Shown one piece after another: positions 25,611 through 38,369 of a stretch of DNA of 64,000 nucleotides (positions within the stretch are counted from its first letter, which is position 1; each line of letters begins with the position of its first letter). A model generated the notes under the pieces. The model was not told where the DNA came from, ran no database searches, and saw nothing but the letters and a program-made list of their open reading frames with translations. Made by a program: the position numbers and the translations under genes. Source of the DNA: Dirofilaria immitis (Eukaryota; Nematoda; Chromadorea; Rhabditida; Onchocercidae); the NCBI GenBank assembly GCA_024305405.1, contig JAKNDB010000002.1:1-64000 (forward strand), given 5' to 3'.

Positions 25611-28600
25611 TGCGGAGTTTTATAATTAAAATAAAATATAAATATTTACTTAATTTCATACTTACACAATATACATATTTACGCATTTGCATGATTCTGA
25701 TTTGATATATAATTGAATATAAATCCTACTTCTGTAATAATGCTTCGTTTAGATTTATTGCTAAATATGAAGAAAATTCATGCAGTAAACAAATTTAATT
25801 TGATAAATTGATATCATGGCTTGTTTTTAAAAAAAAAAAAAAAAAAAACAATTTTTAATTTAAATGCTCATTAATAAAACAAAAAAAAATAAATTAACAA
25901 TAATTGAAATAAACAAATTTCTGATTATTTATAATTAATCAATTTTCAATGTTATATCAATTAACAAAAAATGAATAATTAATTTAAAAATATATATATT
26001 TTATGAAAGAAAAATGAAATTAAATAATTTAAATATTTGATTTAAATAATACAAAATGTTAACAAAAGATTTAATTTCGATATTCATTTAATAGTATAAG
26101 TTCTATTAAAACATAAATTATAGTAATTGAAATGAAATGAAATTTTTAGACGCCAACGACAACTACATCACGTAAACATATTGTCGCAATACGATTCTTT
26201 CGTGATTTAAATAATGTGATAAGTTTGGAACAATGCCGCACAATTTTTGGTTAGTAATATTTTTCATATTTCACATCTTTCAATATACAAACTTTTTTAA
26301 AATATTTATAATAAGCTATTAAGAAAATTGTAATCTTAAGAGGCATCTCTAATTAATTCAGATTATTTAATCACTAAAAAAAAAAAAACATTGAATAATA
26401 ATAGAAAATGATAATCTTTCTTGTTTACTTTTTTTAATTGTCATATAAAATAATAAAATGGATGATAATTTTATTTTTATTCAATGATAATATGAAATAT
26501 ATTCGTATGATAAATTAGCAGAATTGTCAAAATTATAAAATAATTATTGGTAAATTAAAAAAAATTGCTGTTAAATTAATTATAAATTTTGATTTTTAAA
26601 TTTTTTAAATTTCATTATCTTACCGTTTAAATGATTTCGTTATCATATCGCTTAAATGATATCTTTTTTTTTGCTTCTTTTCTTATTCTTTTCAGAGAAA
26701 AGTACGAATGAATATGTTCTAACTACTGTACCTCAAGTTATTATTTCGATTATCTTCAAACAATGGACAACTTTGGAAGCATCAATTAAAAGAGAATTTT
26801 TAATTTTCTCTTTACAAATGCTTTGTCAAAATTCAGGTATTAATAATCTTACTTAATATTATATCAACAATATCACATATCATTTAAAAGAAAAAATGAT
26901 AAATATAATTAGTCAAAGAAGTAGTAATCTTTGATAAAAAAGCATTGATAAATTCAAAATTTATCATTTTTATGAATTGCATTTGGTAATTTTGGAAGAA
27001 AAACGAAAATAATTATATTTGATCAAATTTTATCACAATTTATCAAATTCTTCAATTAATTCAATAATTTTCTTTTTTAATCAAATAACTATTTCGATAA
27101 ATTTCTTTAAATAGTTTGATTATATATTATTAATTTGTAACAAATTTTTTTTTTTATTTTTAAATAATTTCGTCATATTGATAATAACAAATGAATGATA
27201 ATAATAAATAGTAATATGAATTATATTATTTTAATCACTTAAAATATGATAAATAATATTTGCTATTATTGATAATATAGGAATTCGGTGACAATTCGCG
27301 GCGAATTATTAAAAGCATGCGCAAAATTAGCGAAACGATCAATTTTTGATGGTCATGCATGCGATTTTGATGCAATTGCATGTCGACTTTATGTTTTATT
27401 AACGGATGAAGAACCTGAATATGTAATTATTTCTTTCTTTCTTTTTCTTTTGAATTTATTTATTTGTCATAAAAGAAGAAAAATGAAACAATCTATTGAA
27501 ATGGATTTTGTATTGATTATAATGAATAATTTTCGCAAAGAATTGATTGATAATATAAATTGATAAATTAAATCTATTATTTTTGATCTATAAAATATAT
27601 ACTTGATTGATAAGAATAGATAATAAATAATAATGTTAATAAGAATTGATTGATAATATAAATTGATAAATTAAATTTATTATTTTTGATCTTTTCAACA
27701 TTTTCGTATTAAATTATCATTTTTTATCTCCAAGATTTACACTTCGTTGATAATACGAATGAATAAAGCTTTTGTACTATTTTCTTACTGATATAGGAGA
27801 CTTATGATAAATCGATCAAGAAATTGTTATAATATTATAATTATTATTAAACTTATATGGGATAAATTATGTTTAATTGATATGATTAATGCTCACAATG
27901 ACCATGATAATAATAAACTTAATTTTCGGTAAGCTATAAATTATAAACTGAGAAAGCTAAAGATAAATCACTCTTTTTTTTGTATATTGTTAATGTAAAA
28001 CTTGGCTAAGCTTATTTTGATAATATATTGTTTATATATTATTAATTAGTATATTTTTAGCATGTTGTAATATATGAATTTTTCTTAAAATATTAGATGA
28101 ATTTGATAAATATTGGAGAATTACCGAACTTGGCGTCCCTTATGATTTTCAATATAAGGCAAAGATTGCCTTTGAGGTATTTATTTATCAATTTTTGCCT
28201 ATTTATAAAAAATTTTATAAAATTTTGAAATTTCCTTTTATATAAACTTGTAAATAAACTTATTATCTTTGCTATGATAAGAGATGACGAGTAGAAGAGG
28301 ATGTTGAAATGATAAAAACAATATTCAATTGTTGAAAAGTGTTTATAAAATTAATGTAATTTTTTTATTCAAATAAATAATTTTTATTTATTATCAAAAT
28401 ATTGCTGCATCGAATACTACAATATTATTATGCTTAAATATACTAAGTAATTCAATAGAAATTTGAATGATATTAATAAATATGAAATGATAAATTTAGC
28501 AATATGTAGCATATGCGAATAGATGAAAAAAAAAAGAATAAATATTGCTAAGTAATTTAAAATAAATTTATAATTTGTGATTAATTTCTATTTTCCTTCT

Positions 28601-29352
28601 TCTTTTTTTTTTTTTAGGAAAAAGGTTTGTTACAATTTTATTCGAGATGTTTACATATTATTCCACGTTTTTGTATTCTTATCAGCGATTTCCAATTACC
28701 TGCTAATGTATAATTTTTAATATTATTTAATAATTTTGCATAAATTTTTAATTTTATCGATTAATTTCTATTAGTAATGAATTTAACTAATTAAAATCAA
28801 ATAAATGAAATTGCAAATGTAAAGGAAAAAATAAATGCTTAAATAAGGCATTTTATTTTTCTATTGTTTTTTTTTTTTTGGGGAAATTTCATAAAGATTA
28901 TGATGAAATATTTTAGAAATAAGCATTTGAAATTAACATTTATAAATTAAAAAATTTATTAAAATTTTAAAAATTTGCTTACTTTTCCTTTTTTTTCCTT
29001 TAAAATAATTTAATTTTTAAATAAAATTAATTTCATTATTTTTAACTTTTTTTTTTCTTCAAAATGTAATATGTTTTATTGATAATTTCAGAAAAGTATG
29101 GTACAAAATTTCTTATCAATATCACATATTATTTTTGGACGAAATTTGGAATTCATCATTTTTCAAATCAAAATGATGCATTAATAAGAGGACCACCGAA
29201 AACATGGCGTGCAATATTTTATTGGAACGAATTCTTGCAACTTTTTTCAGTGTTTGTTTATTTTCTTATTTGTTTATTTACTTACTTATCTGTTAAGATA
29301 AATGATTCATTAGAAATGAATCATTGAATTATAAGAAATAATAGTAGTAATA

Positions 29353-29401
<49 letters not shown>

Positions 29402-32400
29402 GATTTAAATTTGTAGTAATTTTAAAAGATTTAATAATGAAATTTTAATATTTATAATTTTGAAATGTTAGCAAATATTCGAATTATTTATAATATTTTG
29501 CTTGCCTTATAGTCTATGAAAATTTACAGTATATTTATTGCATATTTATTAGTTAAACGAAATATTTAAATTAATTAGTAATTAATTATACGGTAAATAA
29601 TCATAATATCATATTATATATTAGCATAATTTTCAATGAAAAATTTATGTATATTTTTTCAGTTACATAAATTTCTTCGTAATGATCAAAAGCTTTTATT
29701 ACTTGCAACAAATTGCATAACTCAATTGACCGTAATACGTGATGTTATTTTACCTGATGTAATACCATTTATTGATAGTAAAGGAAAATCTGTACCTGAT
29801 ATTCCATATTCAACAGCATATGATAAATATATATCAAATCTTCTTGCATGTTCTATTACACTTTTCAACGGGTAATTTTTTTCTTTGAATTTCATATGAT
29901 ACAATTTAAAATGCGTAATAAGTTATTCTATCCGATATATTATCTATTATCTTTATCTTTAATGGATAATGAAATAAAAGAACAAACAAATAGTATAATT
30001 TAACGAGTCATATATTATTATCAGATATCCAGAATGTTAAATTTGTTAAACTATATAACTTATAACGCGTCAGATCATTCGGCAATAGTTTGATCAGATA
30101 ATCTGATGATGATTGATTTTTAATTGATCTTAATCACTATCTCTACGAACACATATATTAATGGCTAATCTTTAAAATAACTTGATAAGAATTGATTGAT
30201 CAATTAAAAATTTAAAATTATCATAAATTTTAGCGAAATAGCAATGCCACAAGCATATGGTCATTGTTTGATGATTGCCAATATATTAACTACTCATCCA
30301 ATTCAATCACTTGCACGAGCTGAATCATCATTCCCGATTTTTATATCATTCATTCCCGAATTAACGGAAAATTTTGCAGTAAGATTATTATCAATTATGG
30401 TATGTGTATATGAAATATATATTTTTTTGTTAATTTTAAGAATTTGAATATTTTTGATACTTTTTATTCTTAAAATTGAGATTTATCAAATTTTAATAAA
30501 TGCATATATTTCATATGTAAATTTTAAAATTTTCAAAATTATTACAAAAGAAAATAAAAATTATTCAATAAATTTGAAATGCGATAATTAATTAAAGTGT
30601 GTTATTAATTTAGTTGTTAAATTTCATACTTAAACATTTAGCATTTATGAAATTTTAATAATTTGTATATTTAATTAAGCAATTTTGTTAAGCTTTATAA
30701 ATTTCAATTTTTATATTAATTATAATTCGCTCATCATATATTTATTCTCTATTCAATTGATTCATTAATTTGGTTAAATTAAGTGATCAATGCGATTAAT
30801 TTATAATTATTTGATTATAATTAAATGATAAATAGGATAAAACATTGATCTGATTAATTAATTAAATAATAAGTAATAAATTAATATTTATTTAAATAAT
30901 TTAACAATTAAACATTCTTCTCTTTTTCCCTTTTCTTTCCGACTTTTATCATTTCCTTTGTTGTAGAATAAAAAAGTTAGCGAAAGTGAGGAAGAAAAAA
31001 TTGAAGAAAAAGTTGAAGGAAAAGTTGATGAAAAAGTTGAAGAGAAAACGCCAATGGCCGAGAATTTTCCGACCACGAAATGGACCTATATCAGTGCGAT
31101 ACAGCATTTATTCAAAGGATGGTTGATTATTTTACAAAATTCGGATTATCTCGAAGAAGTTTTCAATTATGCGATTAATTTTTCTAGAATAACGATTATT
31201 ATGATTTCATCATTTATGCAAACGATGTTTTCAATACCATTCGGTGATCGTGAAGAAGTATGTTTAATTTACTTATCTCAGCTTTCTCTTCACCCTATTA
31301 TTCATTTTTTTTTTTGAATTTATTTTAGGTATTCCATTTTTTTCACTTATTTATTTGTTTATTCAATTTTTGTTAATGGTTTTAATTAATTATCGATTTT
31401 TAATTTGTGATGATATATATGATTTTTATTTATCACCATATATATAGATGATATAATTAATAGTATAGCATGCGATTATTTTGTTTTGTATTGAAGTTGT
31501 GAAAGATTTCTTCTTTGTTTTTATCAATTTATTTATTTATTTCTGATAATGTTATGTTGTTGAAATTATCAAAATTATAATTAATTAATTAATTTTTAGG
31601 TTTCAGTACCATTACCTGATCGTGAAATTTTTAAAGAAATAATGATAAAAATTGGAACATTTTCATCATATTTTCTCGATCAAATGTTACCAAAAATATT
31701 TACGTACGCTTAACAAATATTTTAATTTATTTCATCTTGTTTTTTTCTCTCTCTTTATTTTAATGTTTAATTAAATCTTTTTTTTTTAATTTAGGAATTT
31801 AATTAATAAATTTATAGGATACTTGCTGAAACGGTCGAAGAATTTTTAGCAACAACGGAAACAGAAATGAGTGATGAAGATTTAAATATGTGGCGAGAAA
31901 ATATGCATTGGATTTTACTTGGTGTTGGTAAGTTTGTTTATTTAAATTCAAATATTCCTTTTAATTTAATTCTCTGTTTGAAAAAAAAGGAAACTAAAAT
32001 TTGAATTATTGAAGATGAAAATAGATTGAAGTCTGAAATTGAAATAAAATTATAGATAAATATACGGTATTCGACTTATGTAATTAAAATATTGAGTAAA
32101 TGAATAATTCATTTACATGTATTTAAGGTCATGTATTAGTCGAAGAAGACAATGATCGTAATTGTGTATGGCAAAGCAAATTATTAGATTATTATCAAGA
32201 AATTTCAGAAGAAGAGCGTACTGATATTGATAATTATGCATTCTATATTGAAGCATGTATCAGTTCACCTCAAACATTAACCGATCCACCAAATATTGAT
32301 CTTGTGATAAAGTGTGTCATAAATAACAAACATTTCGAAATTGTAATTAATCTTAACAAGGCATTAATGATTCCGGTAAAATTAATAATTTAATAATACG

Positions 32401-34221
32401 GAAGCAATAGAATAAGCAAAATATAGAAAAATGTTTTCATAAATTTATTTAATTCATAAAAAATACTTACATTAATTGTTTTAGAAATTATTAATTAATT
32501 TTAAAAGGATAGTAATGAAAATTATTAATTTAAATCGATTGCAGAATAATTGGTACTGTATTTGCTTGGTGTTCCATTGAAGATGAATTGCTAAAAGATC
32601 ATGGTATAATAGCAATAAATCCCGATTTATGTTGTACATCGTTATGGTGTGCGAAACGACTAATATCAGCGATCGGATTATATATTGAAAAAACATCCGA
32701 TAAAAATGATCGATTAGCTAAAATATTACGAACTTTTACTCAAATATTGGTTGATTTTGCTTTGCAAAAATCATTTCGAATATTTGAACTTATGCCGGAT
32801 GAAAAAAAGTTAGCATTTTTGTGCAATCATCACATAATTATGTTTTATCATATATAATTTTAAAACAATAATTATGATACAAATAATTCAAATATAATAA
32901 TAAATTTTACTGATAAATTTAGTCACTCGATATTTTATAATGAATAATTTATGATATATTACTGGAAATATTTTTAAAAAAATTAAGTTTGAATTACTAA
33001 TATATTCATTTAATTAAATGCGATATAATTAATTATAAAATTCGAAAATTTTTAAATGATTTAAACAATCAAACTAAGTAAAAAAAATAATTGATGAAAT
33101 GAAATTAAAATAATATTAATACTTAATCAAATTTGAAATCAATAATATTTGAATTAATTAAAATAAATTATTGTAACATTTCATTCAACTTTATTTGCCT
33201 CGTACTTTCGTTATTTTATTATTGTAAAATATTTTTGAAATTTATTGAATTTTATAAATGATTTATTTGTCAGAAATGCTCAAGAATTATATCATAATCA
33301 TTATCACTTTTTATCGATCAAATGCAACAATTAAATAATGAGTAAATGATATAATTAATGTGATATAAAAATAGAATTTATGTTGATAAGTTAAAATATG
33401 TGCTCAAAAATCAAACTTAAATTATCAGGGTATGTTTGGATGCTATCGAATTACTTGCTGTTCTGGCACATACAATGCATCGTGAAGCATCAAGAAGTAT
33501 TTTTATTTTCATATTTATCATCGGTACAAACTGATCAATTATTGGTTCGTACTTCACTGATAAAAGTATTGGTAGAAATTGGCAGTGTGATTGATGATGA
33601 AGCAAAACAGAGAACTTTGCATGAAATGGTTTGTAGCATTCAATTATTTATTTATATTTAATTCTTATTTATTTAACAAATTAAAAAAATTTTTTTATCA
33701 TCGATTATCAATTATCAACAAAGAATATCAATCATATTTTTAGATATACAAAAACTATTTATGTGCAAAAAATATATATAATTTAATTTGATTTAATTCA
33801 TTTTAACTTAAAACTTAAAAAAATTAAATTAAATTAAATCTATGTTTTATTCAATTTAATCAAATTTAGTATACTTTTTTCTTTTTTAGATTTTAATACC
33901 AATAAGATTTAAATTCTTATTATTATGTGAAAGTCCAGAAAGTGCAAATGAGAATATCGATGATTTATTGGATTGTTTTTGCGCCGTAATTGATGCCATG
34001 AAAAAATGTACCGCAAATTTTTATTCGGTATATTTCTCATTCAACATTATAATTAAAAATTATAATTAATCATGTTAATTTTTGCATATTTAAATATTAC
34101 ATTCAAATTGTTACTCATTTGGATAATCAATCAATTATTGAATTATTAAAAATTTATAATTACATATTTTTCCATTTATTCAAATTCAAGCTATCAGATA
34201 ATCAATTACCAAACAATTAAC

Positions 34222-34268
<47 letters not shown>

Positions 34269-37200
34269 GTGAATTGTTATTTATATCAATCAATTTATCA
34301 AATAATCAAATATGAATAATTAAAAGCTCGAATTAATGATGATAATGTCCATTTAAAATTATGATTAATTACGATTAATTTCTGTAAATATAATTATTTC
34401 ATTTTTTTTTAGCATATTTAGTACCAGTATTAAAATCATCTGTCAAATTATTATCAACTTATAAAGATTCATCAGCTATTATCAATGCAATTCTACAATT
34501 TTTGATTGCTTAACAAAAAAAATGTATATATATTGTGATAATCATAATGATATAATATTCCTTTATAAGGTAATACATTATTTTATTAAATTTCATTCTA
34601 ATTTATTTTATCACAAATCTCATCTATTTTAGTTCCAAGTCCATTCATTCTCATAATTCAATCTAGTACGATCATGTAAAATGATAAAAATCATCTATCA
34701 TTAATTCAAATTTTTAATGTATTGCAGTTTTTTTTCAATTATTATCATTTATCATTATTTATTATCATCAAATATTCTTGCAATTTTTAGCAATCAACAA
34801 ATTGCGATAATACGTAATTTAGTGAATATTTGATTTAAAAAAAAAAGAATTTTGAATAATTTCGTAATGAATAAAAAACATTTAAAATTTTTAAAGGTAT
34901 TATTAGATATTGTTCAAATTTATGATGAAAGTCAAGCAGAACGTTTCAAAAATGCTGATAGTAAAGAGAAAACAACTGATTTAATCACTTTATTAACAAT
35001 TCTTACTAATGCATTGGATCGAAAAAGTCGACCGGTCAATTTATTAACCGGTTTGTCATTTTCCTTTTTTTTTCGTCAATCATATGAAATTTAAGATTAG
35101 CAATTTAAAAATTTGCATATTGTTTTGAATTTTTGTCATAAGAGATTTGGAAAATTTGGAACATACCACAAATTATTGATTATTAAACTCCTAGGTAACA
35201 AAAAAAAGGCAATATTATGATGAGATAATTATCGTCATTTTAATGATAATATGATGATATCATCATATTATCATCATTCAAAAAGTTAATTTATTTCAAG
35301 AATAATCGTTATGACTAATAATTAACGTATATTTAACAATAATATTAATAAATTAAAATTTCTTTTATTTTCAGGTAAGACAAAATTTGTGGAAAATCGT
35401 TTACGTATCATTGCAACAACATGGAATATGCTATTATCAATAATGCAATATGATTTTCTTCGATCACCTGTATTACGAAAAATGTAAAAACTTTTATTAA
35501 ATTTTCTAAAATATTTCATACTAAAAATTCTATTATTTATTTAGCATTCTATAAGATAAATTTTAATTAAATATAAAGCGACAAAAGAAACTTTCATTTA
35601 TTAATAATTTCTTAGAATTATGTTATTTTCAATTGGCTTGAAATTATCCATTAAAAAAAAAAAAAAGTTCCGAATCTTAGTACAAAATGAAATTTATCTA
35701 CCGATTTCTACATATTTATCCATTTATTTACGCATTTTTTAAATTGTAATTATCGCTGATTGTTGTAGCAAAAATCGAAATAATAAAATGATAAAATAGA
35801 TGATATGTTTTCAATGGATTGATATATATGCATATATATTGATAATATTATCATTTCAGTTTTTATCGTTTTCTCAAAATTTCAACTGAAATGGCACCAG
35901 AATATTTCGTAAAATTATCACATAATAATTTTACCATTATTATTGAATATCTCAGACATGGTTTACAAGCAGAAAGCGAGAAAGATGATTTATTACTTAG
36001 TTTGAAAAATTGTTTCGTACAAGAAGTTCTTTTTTCTTTTTCTTATCTTCACACCTTTCTCCTTTTTTTTTTAAAAAATTTAATTTGATACATATAAAAT
36101 ATGATAATTTTTTCTTTTTCTTGTATATAATTATCACTTCATTATTATATATTATCATAATTATTGATTATTACTATTCTTATTATTATAATAAAATATA
36201 AATTTCAGATTTCAATTGATTCAGCATTATCAATAGCTAATTTGGGTATTTTTTGGCTAAAAATATACGATATGATGGATCAACTAAAATTCTTTCTATT
36301 CTTATTGAAGTAAGTTTATTTCATTTCCACTACATTGTATTTGATTTAAGAGTGAATGATAAATTAATTATATGTTATCGATAAAAAAAAACAATCAAGT
36401 TAAGTAATGATATTTCCTTTGTATTTGATTAATAAAAATTGCATTGAATGAAGGTAAAACAATTCCAATAATTTATTGCAAAAAATTCATTAATGCTTAT
36501 CAGTAAATGAATGAAAACAGTGATGAATAATTAGCAGTGATATTTAGCACTGATAAAACTTCTACCCTACAGCACTCCCAATCTAATTAAAATATTTGAT
36601 TTCAACAAATATTATTTAATATGTTACTAATAATCACACAGACATATATAGTATATCATTTGGAAAAAAGCTTTTATCACTTATATCTGTTTAATAACAA
36701 TCATTTTTTTAATAACTGTAAATAAACAGATAAGATGATTAAAAACGAATTTACAGCCTACATTTACAATATGCTTAAACACTATGTGGCAAGAAGATGA
36801 AGAAAGTTTAGCAACGTCTTCAGCTTTATATTCATTGTTATGTTGTGCTGAGGTATAAAATTTATTTACGTAAACGTTAAATATATATCACGAAATATGA
36901 TAATGGATAAATTCTAGTAAACAAACAATCATGTTGTCAAAAATGTAACGAATCTTGCTAAATCAAATTCGAATACATCTCGGCCACTTATCTAAATAAA
37001 TTAGCATACAATAGAGAGTTCCAAATTTCTCAGTACCATAAGAAAAAAAAAAATTTTGACTTTACAAACTTTCAACTTTATCAACTCATCAGTAATTCTA
37101 GAACTGTTAAAATCACATTCCATTTTGTATAATCGATTAAACAAGCATTTTTAAAACCCCACGATAATTTGAAAGATTATTGATAAATCAAAATTTATAG

Positions 37201-37398
37201 GACACATGCAAGACATATGTCAAAAAATTATTATCTTGTGAAGCAAATCATCCAAATCAGGCAACTCTACGAAACGCCTTTCGAATATTAATGTCACAGA
37301 CTGCAGGAAAATGTTTTGAGCGAAGTAAAATGCGCGATTTTCACAGTCATTTGAAGCAGTTCTTGACCAGAGTAGAAGGTCTGCTTGTTATTGAATGA
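25383..37398 (+). CDS. XPO4: Exportin-4 homologue, copy B (frame-broken as given)
   Basis: Same exon order as copy A, and many exons of equal length. Exons: 25383-25475, 26150-26249, 26696-26836, 27281-27422, 28061-28176, 28618-28707, 29092-29249, 29663-29871, 30234-30399, 30967-31257, 31600-31703, 31818-31927, 32128-32311, 32545-32808, 33429-33628, 33890-34027, 34413-34569, 34897-35050, 35375-35483, about 35861-36022, 36209-36309, 36757-36852, 37201-37398. XPO4-like marks include KRSIFDGHACD, ENMHWILLGVG, FAWCSIEDELL and the end VEGLLVIE. Six exons (3, 5, 7, 16, 17, 21) are each one base short against A or against phase; exon 17 therefore shows an in-frame TAA. Repaired by one base, exon 16 reads RKFLF beside TRFLF in A. 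Exon 10 has an added charged repeat (KVEGKVDEKVEEK). AATAAA at 37411. Either a gene with assembly deletions or a young pseudogene. Confidence 0.82.
25575..25607. repeat. (TA)n microsatellite
   Basis: About 15 TA dinucleotides inside intron 1 of exportin-4 copy B. Confidence 0.9.
29341..29401. repeat. (TAA)n microsatellite
   Basis: TAA/TAG triplets, pure AAT over the last 40 bases, in intron 7 of exportin-4 copy B. Confidence 0.9.
34224..34266. repeat. (TA)n microsatellite
   Basis: About 20 TA dinucleotides in intron 16 of exportin-4 copy B. Confidence 0.9.
35243..35274. repeat. Perfect 32-bp palindrome
   Basis: ATGATAATATGATGAT is followed directly by its exact reverse complement, with no loop. 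It lies in intron 18 of exportin-4 copy B. In simple-sequence DNA this can arise by chance expansion of GAT/ATC units. Confidence 0.85.
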
Positions 37399-37516
37399 AC
37401 ACTATATTTGAATAAAGTCTTTCTGACATTGTTGCAAAATTTTTCCATTCTGATAAATAATTCGGTATTTTTTTCGTCGGAATACCTGCGATGGATATTT
37501 CGGAAAAAGCTGACAT
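37388..37516 (-). CDS. Small ORF antisense to the exportin-4 B 3' end
   Basis: ATG at 37516 opens 42 codons, MSAFSEISIAGIPTKK through EWKNFATMSERLYSN, ending at 37388 and overlapping the last codons of copy B by 11 bases. Composition looks protein-like. A GT within (after ATCGCAG) could be a donor, so it may be only a first exon. No similarity recognised. Confidence 0.25.
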   Translation of the reverse strand: MSAFSEISIAGIPTKKIPNYLSEWKNFATMSERLYSNIVFIQ

Positions 37517-38369
37517 GTTAATTCCAGGGGATGAAAAATGGAAATAAATTTAGCTTTACTCGTATATTTTATGAATGGAAAAGAAAACAGGAAAGTTAAA
37601 AATGAATGAAAAAGAAATCTATGTAAAGAATAAAAGAATGACCTTATGACATACATATTATCAGATTTTCAAAGCTAAACTAGCTTTAATTTTTTTTGCA
37701 AGAATAAGGAATGGCGATAATGAATAAGGGTTAAGGATAAGCAGTTTATTAAAAATAGCCAATTCCTTTTTATAATAAAATCTGATTAACTGGACAATTC
37801 ATGGACCGAAGTTGTATAGCATATAAATAGTAAAATAAAACAACAGTTTTAAACGAACGATGTACAATCAAAATGTGCCAACAATAGGATGTGTGAAAGT
37901 GTTTTTTCAATTCAAACGCTCATAATTTAAGCATTTATAATTTTCCTCTGCAGAGTAAAAAATTTGTTATCATGATATACGGGAAAAATTCGAAAAAAGA
38001 ATTCTAAGATAGTTCCATGTAGTCAGTTTCGTTAATTTATAAAAAATTTCGATGTGAAAGATGCCATAAGTAATAAGAACTAAAGATAGCAAACACAAAA
38101 AATTCAAGGTCATATTAAATCGGTGTTTTTTTAATTTTTTTTTAATTATTACCGAAACTCCTCATAAAAGAGAAGTTTTTGATACTTCAATTTTAATATA
38201 ACGATATTTTCGTTTTCTTTCACTCTTATTTTCAAATATATCCATACTTCATCTTGTTCATTTCGCTATTCACTTTGTCCATTACATTTATTGTCAGTAT
38301 AATCAAATTTCATAGTTTTCGAAATACGACAGAAGTGCCTCGATAAAACTGTTACGCAGTAACGAAATA
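37399..38369. other. Gap between convergent genes exportin-4 B and MLF
   Basis: The two genes end toward each other. AATAAA for copy B is at 37411. Apart from the small antisense ORF listed separately, I see nothing supported. Confidence 0.6.

Noticed and set aside
25383..37398. Calling exportin-4 copy B a definite pseudogene
   Set aside because: Frames are open in nearly all exons, splice sites are intact and the breaks are only one-base losses like those in the unrelated SLC6-like gene. Base-calling error is at least as likely.
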